From: Alistipes sp. CAG:268
Lineage (GTDB): Bacteria > Bacteroidota > Bacteroidia > Bacteroidales > Rikenellaceae
Direction: 5' to 3'
Assembly (NCBI GenBank): GCA_000434235.1
Contig: FR892020.1
Coordinates: forward strand, 18,403-41,605
DNA: 23,203 nucleotides
Shown: positions 1 through 7,077 of the stretch, one piece after another
Position numbering within the stretch: the stretch's first letter is position 1
Layout of the letters: every line of letters starts with the position of its first letter
Notes under the pieces: model-generated
Databases searched by the model: none
The model's input: only the letters and a program-made list of their open reading frames with translations
What the model was told of the DNA's origin: nothing
Made by a program: the position numbers and the translations under genes

Positions 1-587
1 AGCGTCGGGATGTCGCGGAAGCCCACCAGCCATTTGGGGTCCCGGCACAGGGGCGAGAAGTCGAGGCGCGGGAGCAGGCGCACCGATCCGTAGCCGCCGC
101 GGAAGGCGATGATGGCCCGTACCGCGGGGTCGTCGATCATCTGCTGGAGGTCGGCCGCGCGCTGGGCGTCGGTCCCCGCGAAGTAGGGTTGCGAGCGGTC
201 GGCGTAGTGGGCGCCGTAGCGGACGTGGAGTCCCCATTGCTCGAAGCGGCGGCGGATCTTCGCCGTGTCGGTCTTGAGGGCCATGCGTCCCGCTGGGGAG
301 ACGATGGCGACCGTGTCGCCCCTCTTCAGGTAGCGAGGACGCAGAAAGGCCGCAACGGGGTGTGCGATCGAGTCGCCTGCGGGTCGGAGCGTGTCGGGCA
401 CTGCGGGGCCCGGGGATTCCGGCGTGGCCGGCCGCGTCGCAAGGGCCGTATCGGCCGGGGCGCTTGTCCGGATCGAATCGGCCGCGGGAACGGCCGTGCG
501 GAGCATCCGCGCCGTTGAGGCGGATGTCGCGGCGAGGCATCCCGCAAGGGCGAGCGGGAGCAGAATCATTCGGGAGATATTCTTCAT
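1..587 (-). CDS. Peptidase S66 (LD-carboxypeptidase-like) lipoprotein, C-terminus cut by window edge
   Basis: The N-terminus is a lipoprotein signal: basic start, hydrophobic core, then lipobox Leu-Ala-Gly-Cys with the lipidated cysteine at residue 17. An Ala/Thr/Pro-rich linker follows to about residue 83. The S66 fold then begins with YLKRGDTVAIVSPAGR, and FRGGYGSVRLLPRLD is the usual family segment before the active site. S66 enzymes cleave the L,D bond of murein tetrapeptides (LdcA) or act on microcin-like substrates (MccF). The family nucleophile lies in a Gly-Phe/Tyr-Ser-Asp motif; here the aligned segment reads GFRDIPTL, so the Ser is Arg at residue 191. The rest, including the Glu and His of the triad, lies outside the window. 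The start is 6 bases after the MFS stop, so the two are cotranscribed. The lipid anchor contrasts with cytoplasmic E. coli LdcA. Family assignment is good; activity is doubtful. Confidence 0.85.
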   Translation of the reverse strand, partial: MKNISRMILLPLALAGCLAATSASTARMLRTAVPAADSIRTSAPADTALATRPATPESPGPAVPDTLRPAGDSIAHPVAAFLRPRYLKRGDTVAIVSPAGRMALKTDTAKIRRRFEQWGLHVRYGAHYADRSQPYFAGTDAQRAADLQQMIDDPAVRAIIAFRGGYGSVRLLPRLDFSPLCRDPKWLVGFRDIPT

Positions 588-593
588 CGGTTC

Positions 594-2006
594 TTATGGG
601 CGCCGGTGCCGGCGGTCGAGACCTTCGGGCAGCGGCAGGGAGATGCGTGTAAAACTGACGATGGCTCCGGCCAGTGCGAAACCTCCGGCCAGGAGCAGCG
701 CCGTGTGGGTGCTGTTGTCGGGAACGAGGTGGAACAGCAGGGCCATCAGTGCGGCGCCCGTGGTCTGTCCCACGAGTCGGGCCGTGGCGAGCATGCCGCT
801 GGCCGAGCCGCTCCGCTCGGGCGGTGCCGAGGCGATCAGTATGCTGTTGTTGGGCGACTGGAAGAGGCCGAAGCCGGCGCCGCAGAGCACCAGCCGCCAG
901 ACGATGTCGCCGTTCGACGGGTGTTCGGGCAGCCAGGCCAGCAGCACGAGCCCGACGGCCATGGCCGTGAGCCCCAGTCCGCCGAGCAGGCCGGCGTGGA
1001 TGCGCTCGACGAGAATGCCGGCCACCGGGGCGACTACCATGATGATGGCGGGCCAGGCCGTCATCAGCAGTCCGGTTGCCACGTCGCTGTAGCCGCAGGC
1101 GTGCTGCAGGTAGAAGGGCAGTGCCACCAGGGCGAGCATCTGCCCGAGGAACGAGCAGATCGACGTGGCGACCGACACCGAGAAGATCGGGATGCGCAGC
1201 AGGTCGAACGGCAGCAGCGGGTAGGGTTCGCGCAGCTGCGTGCGGATGAACAGGAAGCCGATGATGAGCAGGGCCGCGATGCCGACCGAGAGGATCCGCG
1301 GGTCAAGCCCGTGCGAGAATCCCTCGATGGAAGACATCATCAGTCCGAAAGTCAGGGCGTTCATCACGGCGTCGCGCCAGTTGAACTTTCCTTCGTGGGC
1401 CCGGACCGGGTTCTCGGGCAGGAAGTGCGAGCTGAGTACGAGGGCGGTCAGTCCGACGGGGATGTTCACGGCGAAGAGCCACGGCCAGTCGGCGGCCGAG
1501 AGGATGGCGGCGGCCAGGGTAGGCCCGGCCACTGACGAGACGGCTACGACCGTGGCGTTGATTCCCATGCCGCGCCCGAGCTGTGCCTTGGGGTAGATGA
1601 TGCGGATGAGCGTCGTATTGACCGACGTGACGGCCGCCGCGCCGAATCCCTGCATGACGCGGGTCAGCACAAGGGTCTGCAGCGATCCGGAGAGGGCGCA
1701 GCCGACCGAGGCGACGGTGAAGAGGGCCAGTCCGCCGATGTAGACCCGGCGGTAGCCGATCCGTTCGCCGAGGGCCGAGAACGAGAGCAGCGAGACCATG
1801 ATCGCGAGCTGGTAGGCATTGACGATCCAGATCGAGTCGGCCGACGAGATGCCGAGCTCCCGGGCGATCGTGGGCAGGGCGACGTTGGCGATCGTCGCGT
1901 CGATTACGGACAGCGAGACGCCGAATGCCACGGCCAGGATGGCCCAGATACGACGGGGCATCGGAATGCCGTCCCGGGAGTGTTCTATGTGCAGGGAGTC
2001 GGACAT
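594..2006 (-). CDS. DHA2 family MFS exporter (EmrB/QacA type, 14 helices)
   Basis: This 470-residue protein is hydrophobic throughout and fits the 14-helix drug:H+ antiporter family 2. Helix 1 holds the family motif around SVIDATIANVALPTI. Motif A between helices 2 and 3 reads GERIGYRRVYIGG. Helix 5 carries the antiporter-type motif with AGPTLAAAIL. A polar loop near residue 200 and a central pair of extra helices match the 14-helix subgroup. It should sit in the inner membrane and export small hydrophobic or cationic compounds; the substrate cannot be told. It is the first gene of a pair with the S66 lipoprotein, 6 bases downstream. The -7 box ends only 7 bases before this ATG, so either the mRNA is nearly leaderless or translation starts at Met16 (MPRRIWAILA), which would give a leader of about 50 bases. 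Confidence 0.92.
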   Translation of the reverse strand: MSDSLHIEHSRDGIPMPRRIWAILAVAFGVSLSVIDATIANVALPTIARELGISSADSIWIVNAYQLAIMVSLLSFSALGERIGYRRVYIGGLALFTVASVGCALSGSLQTLVLTRVMQGFGAAAVTSVNTTLIRIIYPKAQLGRGMGINATVVAVSSVAGPTLAAAILSAADWPWLFAVNIPVGLTALVLSSHFLPENPVRAHEGKFNWRDAVMNALTFGLMMSSIEGFSHGLDPRILSVGIAALLIIGFLFIRTQLREPYPLLPFDLLRIPIFSVSVATSICSFLGQMLALVALPFYLQHACGYSDVATGLLMTAWPAIIMVVAPVAGILVERIHAGLLGGLGLTAMAVGLVLLAWLPEHPSNGDIVWRLVLCGAGFGLFQSPNNSILIASAPPERSGSASGMLATARLVGQTTGAALMALLFHLVPDNSTHTALLLAGGFALAGAIVSFTRISLPLPEGLDRRHRRP

Positions 2007-2013
2007 GGCACGG

Positions 2014-2021
2014 CAAAGATA
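2014..2021 (-). promoter_or_regulatory. -7 box (TATCTTTG) of the MFS gene
   Basis: This is a perfect match to the Bacteroidetes -7 consensus TAnnTTTG. The -33 position falls inside the downstream arm of the terminator hairpin at 2031-2062, and no TTG is present there at 19 bp. Only seven bases separate the box from the annotated ATG. Confidence 0.7.
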
Positions 2022-2023
2022 CG

Positions 2024-2062
2024 AAAAAAGCGAAAACCCGAAGTCGCCGCTTCGGGTTTTCG
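2024..2062 (-). terminator. Intrinsic terminator of the 61-residue protein gene
   Basis: A perfect 13-bp stem (2031-2043 with 2050-2062) closes a 6-base loop. On the minus strand it is followed by C and six T residues (2024-2029). It lies about 100 bases beyond the stop of the small membrane protein gene and abuts the MFS -7 box, so it separates the two transcription units. Confidence 0.8.
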
Positions 2063-2162
2063 TCTCGCATCTATTTTCGGGTCGCCGTTCGCCGGCCGGT
2101 AAGATAACCGGAAACGGGCGCCGTGGGGATTTGAACTTTTTATTTTAAAAATAGCTTGCGGT

Positions 2163-2348
2163 TCATCGGTTGTGCCGTCGCTTGCGGAGGTGCTGCGTGC
2201 CGGGCCACAAAAGAGGCAGAAGGCAGAGTGTTACCCACGGCAGGTGAATTTCGGCATTCGGGGTGAGGACCCGTGCGGCAACGCTGACGCCGAACTGGAC
2301 GACAACGACAAGCAGGATCACTACGCGAATGACTTTCTCAATTTCCAT
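2163..2348 (-). CDS. 61-residue membrane protein, unknown function
   Basis: I do not recognise a family. The protein has an acidic-basic start (MEIEKVIR), a strong hydrophobic stretch at about residues 9-27, a second hydrophobic segment at about 38-50 (WVTLCLLPLLW), and a very basic tail (LRKRRHNR). Two membrane helices with the tail in the cytoplasm is the simplest topology. Support that it is a real gene comes from its surroundings: a full promoter (TTG, 19 bp, TATCTTTG) gives a leader of about 30 bases, and a strong terminator lies downstream. It is transcribed alone, ahead of the MFS/S66 pair. Its function cannot be inferred. Confidence 0.65.
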   Translation of the reverse strand: MEIEKVIRVVILLVVVVQFGVSVAARVLTPNAEIHLPWVTLCLLPLLWPGTQHLRKRRHNR

Positions 2349-2379
2349 GCAAAATGTGCGGGTTTCCGTTGCGACAATG

Positions 2380-2409
2380 CAAAGATAGAAAAGAAAAATC
2401 GAAAAACAA
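2380..2409 (-). promoter_or_regulatory. Promoter of the 61-residue protein gene
   Basis: On the minus strand, TTG (2407-2409), a 19-bp spacer and TATCTTTG (2380-2387) match the Bacteroidetes sigma-ABfr consensus exactly. It sits 31 bases upstream of the ATG. Confidence 0.8.
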
Positions 2410-2471
2410 GTGAAATTTATTGAAATTCGATAAAAAATTTCTGAAAACCGGTCCGCTCTGGTTTATGGGTA

Positions 2472-2496
2472 TAAAAAACGCAACCCGAAGGTTGCG
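2472..2496 (-). terminator. Intrinsic terminator after the U32 gene
   Basis: A 7-bp stem (2479-2485 with 2490-2496) closes a TTCG tetraloop on the minus strand and is followed by six T residues (2473-2478). It is located about 70 bases beyond the U32 stop codon and ends the prenyl synthase-U32 operon. Confidence 0.85.
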
Positions 2497-2563
2497 TCAA
2501 GGGGTTTCGAAGGGTTTCGGACCCTCGGACAAAGGACCCGGCTCTCCTGCCGGTTCGGGCGGG

Positions 2564-3808
2564 TCATTCCGCATCGACGAACTTGTAGAGCTGGTCGCCG
2601 CGGCGGATCACCCCCGGCGTGCGGATGGCGCACAATTCGCCCTGCGCCACCGATCCGACCGGCTCGCCGTCGGGACCGTGCAGCTCCTCGAGCAGCTGTT
2701 CGGCCACCCCCGTCGTGGCGCCGAGGAAGAAGATCTCCTCGCCGATGGCCAGCGGGGCCGCCTCGACGGCCACCTCGGCCACCGAGAGTTTCTTGTAGAA
2801 GTTCACCACCTTGCCGACGTAGACCTTGCGGCGTGTGGCCGATGATCCGTAGGCCGGGCTGTACTCCACGACCGGACGCCCGGCGTAGTAGCCCTCCCAG
2901 AACCCGCGGTTGAAGACCGTGCGCAGCCGCTCCTTGAGCGATGCGGCCAGTTCGGGGGTGTAGCGCCCCTCTTCGAGGGCACGCAGCGCCTGGTCGTAGC
3001 ACTCCACGACACGCTTCACGTACTCCGCGCCGCGGGCCCGCCCCTCGATCTTGAGCACACGAACCCCCGCGCCGATCATCCGGTCGAGGAAGTCGATCGT
3101 GCAGAGGTCCTTGGGCGAGAGGACATACCGTCCGTCGATGTCGAGCTCGGCCCCCGTCTCCTTGTCGCGCACGGTGTACTTGCGTCGGCACAGCTGCCGG
3201 CAGGCCCCGCGGTTGGCCGAGCAGCCCGTTTCGTAGAGCGACAGGTAGCATTTGCCCGAGATTGACATGCAGAGCGCCCCGTGGGCGAACATCTCGATCT
3301 CGACCAGTTCGCCGCGCGGGCCGCGTATGTCGTCCGCGACGATCCGGTCGCGGATCCCGGCCACCTGTTCGAGCGACAGTTCGCGTGCGAGGACCACCGT
3401 GTCGGCCCATTGTGCATAGAACTTCACGGCCTCCGAGTTGGAGATGTTGCACTGCGTCGAGATGTGCACCTCGACGCCCGCCCGGCGGGCATAGAGGATA
3501 ACGGCCATGTCCGAGGCGATGATGGCATCGATGCCCTCGCTCTTCGCCCGGTCGATCACCTCGTGGGCTGCGGCGATCTCGTCTTCGTAGATGACCGTAT
3601 TGACCGTCAGGTAGGTGCGCACACCGGCGGCGTGTGCCGTCGCCACGATGCGCGCCAGGTCGTCGAGCGTGAAGTTGGCGGCCGATGCCGACCGCATGTT
3701 GAGTTTCCCGACCCCGAAATAGACGGCGTCGGCGCCGGCCTGGATGGCTGCGGCGAGCGATTCGTAGCTCCCCACGGGAGCCATGATTTCGATATCGGAG
3801 CGTTTCAA
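2564..3808 (-). CDS. U32 family protein (peptidase U32 / RNA hydroxylation type)
   Basis: The family signature is clear: EMFAHGALC followed by SGKC near residues 172-187, with further cysteines at about 196, 203 and 207, a pattern compatible with an Fe-S cluster as known for some U32 members. The N-terminal part (IMAPVGSYESLAAAIQAGAD) is the usual TIM-barrel start. U32 proteins include collagenase-annotated enzymes, UbiU/UbiV, and TrhP/RlhA, which hydroxylate tRNA or 23S rRNA; RNA modification is more plausible here than secreted proteolysis, since no signal peptide is seen. I chose a TTG start at 3808 (LKRSDIEIMAPVG), because homologues begin at this point; that leaves 22 bases after the prenyl synthase stop. 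The upstream ATG at 3868 would overlap that gene by 38 bases. The gene is second in a two-gene operon. Confidence 0.88.
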   Translation of the reverse strand: MKRSDIEIMAPVGSYESLAAAIQAGADAVYFGVGKLNMRSASAANFTLDDLARIVATAHAAGVRTYLTVNTVIYEDEIAAAHEVIDRAKSEGIDAIIASDMAVILYARRAGVEVHISTQCNISNSEAVKFYAQWADTVVLARELSLEQVAGIRDRIVADDIRGPRGELVEIEMFAHGALCMSISGKCYLSLYETGCSANRGACRQLCRRKYTVRDKETGAELDIDGRYVLSPKDLCTIDFLDRMIGAGVRVLKIEGRARGAEYVKRVVECYDQALRALEEGRYTPELAASLKERLRTVFNRGFWEGYYAGRPVVEYSPAYGSSATRRKVYVGKVVNFYKKLSVAEVAVEAAPLAIGEEIFFLGATTGVAEQLLEELHGPDGEPVGSVAQGELCAIRTPGVIRRGDQLYKFVDAE

Positions 3809-3830
3809 GGCAGTGGCTCTTTCTGAAAGT

Positions 3831-4802
3831 TTACTTTTTACGCCCCATGAGGCTTTCGGCGAATTCACGCATCCGCAGCGTGCGTGCGGGATCGGCCGAG
3901 AGCGAGTCGAGGGTGGCGAGCGCCCGCTCGAAGCGCAGCGAGATCTGCTGCTCGGCCAGCCGCGGGATATCCAGCCGGTCGTAGACCTCCTTCACGCGGG
4001 CGATCTTCTCGGCGTCGGTCAGCGTCGCGTCGCGGTAGGTGTGGCGCAGAATCTCGCGCGTGGGTTCGTCGGCGCGGCTCATTGCCGTGACCATCAGGTA
4101 GGTCTTCTTGCCTTCGAGGATATCGCCTCCGATGGCCTTGCCCAGCCGCTCGTCGCCGTAGCTGTCCAACAGGTCGTCCTGCAGCTGGAAGGCGAGCCCC
4201 AGCTCCACGGCAAAGCGGCGCAGCTTGCGGCAGTCCTCCTCGGAGGCGCCGCCCAGCGTGGCGCCGATCACGGCCGAACCGGCCAGCAGCACCGAGGTCT
4301 TCAGTTCGATCATGTGCATGTACTCCACCACCGAAACCTTCTGTTTCTGCTCGAAGTCCATGTCGTATTGCTGGCCCTCGCACACCTCGAGCGCCATCTG
4401 GTTGAAGGTTGCCAGGATCTGGGGCAGCAGGTGCGCCGGCACACCGCTCAGCAGGCGGTAGGCGCAGATGAGCATCGCATCGCCCGAGAGGATGGCCACG
4501 TTCTGCCCCCAGCGGGCGAAGACCGAAGGCTTGCCGCGCCGCATGGCGGCATTGTCCATGATGTCGTCGTGCAGCAGCGTGAAGTTGTGGAACATCTCCA
4601 CGGCCGCGGCTGCCGGAAGCGCCGACTGTATCTGGTCGGAGAAGATGCCGCAGGAGAGCATCACCAGCATCGGCCGCAGGCGCTTGCCCCCGCCGCCGAG
4701 CGAGTAGCCGATCGGGGCGTAGAGCAGTTCGGGCTCGGCCGGGAAATCGGTCTGTGCCAGATAATTCTCGATTGTGGCGAGCAATTCCTCGTTTGTTTGC
4801 AT
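3831..4802 (-). CDS. Polyprenyl (geranylgeranyl/farnesyl) diphosphate synthase
   Basis: All landmarks of trans-prenyl diphosphate synthases are present: GGGKRLRP (residues 37-44) for isopentenyl diphosphate binding, the first aspartate-rich motif DDIMD (79-83), RRGKPSVFARWG after it, and the second motif DDLLD (209-213) in FQLQDDLLDSYGD. There is no two-residue insertion in the first motif, and Phe lies five residues before it, as in the type I GGPP synthase group; chain length cannot be fixed from sequence alone. The cytoplasmic product would feed quinone, undecaprenyl or other isoprenoids, and ispG in this window supplies the precursor pathway. At 323 residues it has normal length. It leads the operon with the U32 gene. 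Confidence 0.92.
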   Translation of the reverse strand: MQTNEELLATIENYLAQTDFPAEPELLYAPIGYSLGGGGKRLRPMLVMLSCGIFSDQIQSALPAAAAVEMFHNFTLLHDDIMDNAAMRRGKPSVFARWGQNVAILSGDAMLICAYRLLSGVPAHLLPQILATFNQMALEVCEGQQYDMDFEQKQKVSVVEYMHMIELKTSVLLAGSAVIGATLGGASEEDCRKLRRFAVELGLAFQLQDDLLDSYGDERLGKAIGGDILEGKKTYLMVTAMSRADEPTREILRHTYRDATLTDAEKIARVKEVYDRLDIPRLAEQQISLRFERALATLDSLSADPARTLRMREFAESLMGRKK

Positions 4803-4836
4803 GGTATGAATCGATTTTTGGTGTCGGATTGTGTCC

Positions 4837-4844
4837 CAAAAGTA
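4837..4844 (-). promoter_or_regulatory. -7 box (TACTTTTG) of the prenyl synthase operon
   Basis: It matches TAnnTTTG on the minus strand and is 34 bases before the ATG. No good -33 TTG is seen at 19-20 bp. It lies 10 bp from the -33 element of the divergent ROK promoter. Confidence 0.6.
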
Positions 4845-4854
4845 GGAAAAAACT

Positions 4855-4884
4855 TTGGAGTGGCCGAATTTTCGATTAACTTTG
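4855..4884 (+). promoter_or_regulatory. Promoter of the ROK kinase gene
   Basis: TTG (4855-4857), a 19-bp spacer and TAACTTTG (4877-4884) form a full consensus promoter. The leader to the ATG is about 30 bases. Confidence 0.82.
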
Positions 4885-4919
4885 ACCTGATATTTTTAAC
4901 ATAAAACCTGAAACCTGCT

Positions 4920-5930
4920 ATGAAAAAACTCGCAATCGGCGTGGACATCGGGGGAATCAATACCGCTTTCGGACTTGTGGATGAAAACGGCGATCTCTAT
5001 GCCGAATCGGTCATTTCGACCAAGAAATGTCCCTATGTGGACGACTATCCCACCTATGTGCAGGATCTCTGCGATTCGATGCATGCACTGGCCAAGAGCC
5101 TTTCGTTCGAATATGAGCTGGCAGGTATCGGTATCGGTGCGCCCAATGCCAATTACCACAAGGGTACGGTGGAGATGCCGGCCAATCTGTGGAAGTTCCG
5201 CGAGGGGGATCCCAACCAGGACGAGAACCGCCGCATTTTCCACCTCGCGGAGGACATTTCGCGCTGCTTCGGCGGTGTGCGGACGATCGTCACCAACGAC
5301 GCCAATGCCGCGACGATCGGCGAGATGATCTACGGCAACGCCAAGGGCATGAAGGACTTCGTGATGGTGACGCTCGGCACCGGTCTCGGATCGGGCTTCG
5401 TGTCGAACGGCGAGATGATCTACGGCCACGACGGTTTTGCCGGCGAGCTGGGGCACATCATCGTCGAGCGCAACAACGGCCGTGAGTGCGGCTGCGGGCG
5501 GCGCGGCTGTCTGGAGACCTACGTTTCGGCGACGGGCCTCAAGCGGACGGCGTTCGAGCTGATGGCCAAGATGACGGCCCCGAGCCGTCTGCGCAGCATC
5601 GCCTACGACGACTTCGATGCCTCGATGGTGTCGGCGGCCGCCGAGCAGGGCGATCCCGTAGCTCTGGAGGCTTTCCGTTTCACGGGCGAGATGCTGGGCC
5701 GTGCGCTGGCCGATGTGGTGACGATCACCTCGCCGGAGGCTATTTTCCTCTTCGGCGGTCTGGCCAAGGCCGGGAAACTGCTCTTCGAGCCGACGCAGTG
5801 GTACATGGAGGAGAACATGCTCTTCGTCTTCAAGAACAAGGTGAAGCTGCTCCCGAGCGGCATCCAGGGCAAGAACGCCGCCATCCTCGGCGCATCGGCG
5901 CTGATCTGGCAGGAGTTGGGCCATTGTTAA
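4920..5930 (+). CDS. ROK family sugar kinase (glucokinase type)
   Basis: The protein has 336 residues and no N-terminal helix-turn-helix, so it is a kinase and not a NagC/XylR-type repressor. The phosphate-binding loop is VDIGGINTAFGLV (8-20). The catalytic Asp is in TNDANAATIGE (Asp127). A second nucleotide loop is TLGTGLGSGF (151-160), and the ROK zinc site is formed by His179 in GELGHI and CGCGRRGC (190-197). It would phosphorylate glucose or a related hexose such as N-acetylmannosamine with ATP in the cytoplasm; the exact sugar is not decided. It is transcribed alone, with its own consensus promoter and a strong terminator, and runs divergently from the prenyl synthase operon. Confidence 0.92.
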   Translation: MKKLAIGVDIGGINTAFGLVDENGDLYAESVISTKKCPYVDDYPTYVQDLCDSMHALAKSLSFEYELAGIGIGAPNANYHKGTVEMPANLWKFREGDPNQDENRRIFHLAEDISRCFGGVRTIVTNDANAATIGEMIYGNAKGMKDFVMVTLGTGLGSGFVSNGEMIYGHDGFAGELGHIIVERNNGRECGCGRRGCLETYVSATGLKRTAFELMAKMTAPSRLRSIAYDDFDASMVSAAAEQGDPVALEAFRFTGEMLGRALADVVTITSPEAIFLFGGLAKAGKLLFEPTQWYMEENMLFVFKNKVKLLPSGIQGKNAAILGASALIWQELGHC

Positions 5931-5951
5931 GAATCGTCCGGTGAAAATGAG

Positions 5952-5991
5952 CCGGGGCGGGGTCTCGATCGAGATTCCGCCCCGGTTTTTT
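5952..5991 (+). terminator. Intrinsic terminator of the ROK gene
   Basis: A 9-bp GC stem (5952-5960 with 5977-5985) extends inwards through a paired tctc/gaga segment. It is followed by six T residues (5986-5991) and lies 21 bases after the stop codon. Confidence 0.88.
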
Positions 5992-6027
5992 GTCGGACCC
6001 CGTCCGTTTTCCCGCCGTCTCCTTTCC

Positions 6028-6068
6028 GGAAAAAGAAAGCCCCGGACATCGGCCGATGTCCGGGGCTT
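6028..6068 (-). terminator. Intrinsic terminator of the coiled-coil gene
   Basis: A perfect 32-bp palindrome (6037-6068) is followed on the minus strand by TCTTTTTCC (6028-6036). It lies 40 bases beyond the stop at 6108, tail to tail with the ROK terminator. Confidence 0.88.
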
Positions 6069-6107
6069 GTGTGGAACGGGCCCTCATCATTGAGGACGCT
6101 GGCCGGA

Positions 6108-7043
6108 TCAGCGCATGGCGATCTCGGCCTGTCCGATCAGACGGCCCTCGCAGTAGAGCTGAATCCGGTAAGTGCCGGCCGTGAAGCCCTTGCTGGTGTA
6201 GAAGATGCCCACGTCGAGGTCCTTCGTGTTGTCGTATTCCACCTCACGCATGGCCGAGTAGCTCAGACGCTCGCCCTCGAATTCGAAGGTCGGCATCTCC
6301 TCGGTGGTCAGCACATAGCCGTCGGGCGAGGTGATCCGCACGTAGATGGCCTTGTTGCCCGGTTCGGCAAGTTCGTTGGCCGAGAGGACGAAATCGACAC
6401 GCAGGCGCGAGGCGTTCTTGACGCGCGTCACCTCGCGGCTGTTCACGTTGAGGGCCGTGAGCGAGATGTCGCGGGCGCGCAGTACGGCGCCGATGCGTAC
6501 CTTGTTGTCCAGTTCGGCGGCTTTCTCTTCGGCCATCTCGGCGCGCAGGTTGGCCGAGGAGATCTCCTTGCGGTAGGAGACGTTCTCCTTGATGAGCTTC
6601 TTGTTCAAGGTGTTGAGCGAGTCGATCTGACGCACGTAGCTCTTCATGATCGAACGGAGGGTGCCCACCTCCTTCTCGTATTGCTTGATCTTGGCCAGGT
6701 TCCACGAGCGCTCCTTCTTGAGCCGCGTCATGAGCGAGTCGGCCCGTTCGCGCTCGATCGTGAGGTTGGCCGAGATCGAGTCGTTCGAGATCTGCAGGTT
6801 GTCGTAGTCGGTCATCAGCCGTCCCAGGTCGCTCTGGATCGAGTCGCGGTCGGCCTGCAGCAGCTCGTTGTCGCGCATCTGCTGGCGGTGGATGCCGTAG
6901 TAGAGCGCCGAGAGCGCCACCAGAATCACCGAAAGGATGATGATGACGATGCGGTAGCCGCGGATCGAGTTCTGGTCCGGTTGCGGGGTCATGTAGTCGT
7001 CCTCTTCGAATTCCGAAGGGTCGTATCCCTGTTTGTTCTCCAT
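6108..7043 (-). CDS. Single-helix membrane protein with coiled coil, unknown function
   Basis: I chose the ATG at 7043 (MENKQGYDPSEFEEDDY), which lies after a consensus -7 box; an upstream ATG at 7073 would place the start before the promoter. The 311-residue protein has an acidic N-terminal tail, one membrane helix at about residues 31-50 (VIIILSVILVALSALYYG), a long heptad-rich region at about 55-180 with many Glu, Lys, Arg, Asn and Leu, and a beta-rich C-terminal part containing ITSPDGYVLTTEEMP and a final FTAGTYRIQLYCEG strand. The order suggests an inner-membrane protein with a periplasmic stalk and a small beta domain. No enzymatic motif is visible. It sits 34 bases downstream of the DUF3108 gene, so joint envelope function is possible. 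Confidence 0.82.
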   Translation of the reverse strand: MENKQGYDPSEFEEDDYMTPQPDQNSIRGYRIVIIILSVILVALSALYYGIHRQQMRDNELLQADRDSIQSDLGRLMTDYDNLQISNDSISANLTIERERADSLMTRLKKERSWNLAKIKQYEKEVGTLRSIMKSYVRQIDSLNTLNKKLIKENVSYRKEISSANLRAEMAEEKAAELDNKVRIGAVLRARDISLTALNVNSREVTRVKNASRLRVDFVLSANELAEPGNKAIYVRITSPDGYVLTTEEMPTFEFEGERLSYSAMREVEYDNTKDLDVGIFYTSKGFTAGTYRIQLYCEGRLIGQAEIAMR

Positions 7044-7060
7044 AGGTGTCGGTTTTGGCA

Positions 7061-7068
7061 CAAAGATA
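7061..7068 (-). promoter_or_regulatory. -7 box (TATCTTTG) of the coiled-coil gene
   Basis: An exact TAnnTTTG match lies between the DUF3108 stop (7078) and the next ATG (7043), 17 bases before it. No TTG is seen at the expected -33 spacing. It could be an internal promoter in a recG-DUF3108-coiled-coil read-through unit. Confidence 0.55.
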
Positions 7069-7077
7069 AACAAAAAT

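Noticed and set aside
6037..6068. Perfect 32-bp palindrome as an operator or recombination site
   Set aside because: It is followed by a T-rich tract just after a stop codon, so an intrinsic terminator explains it.
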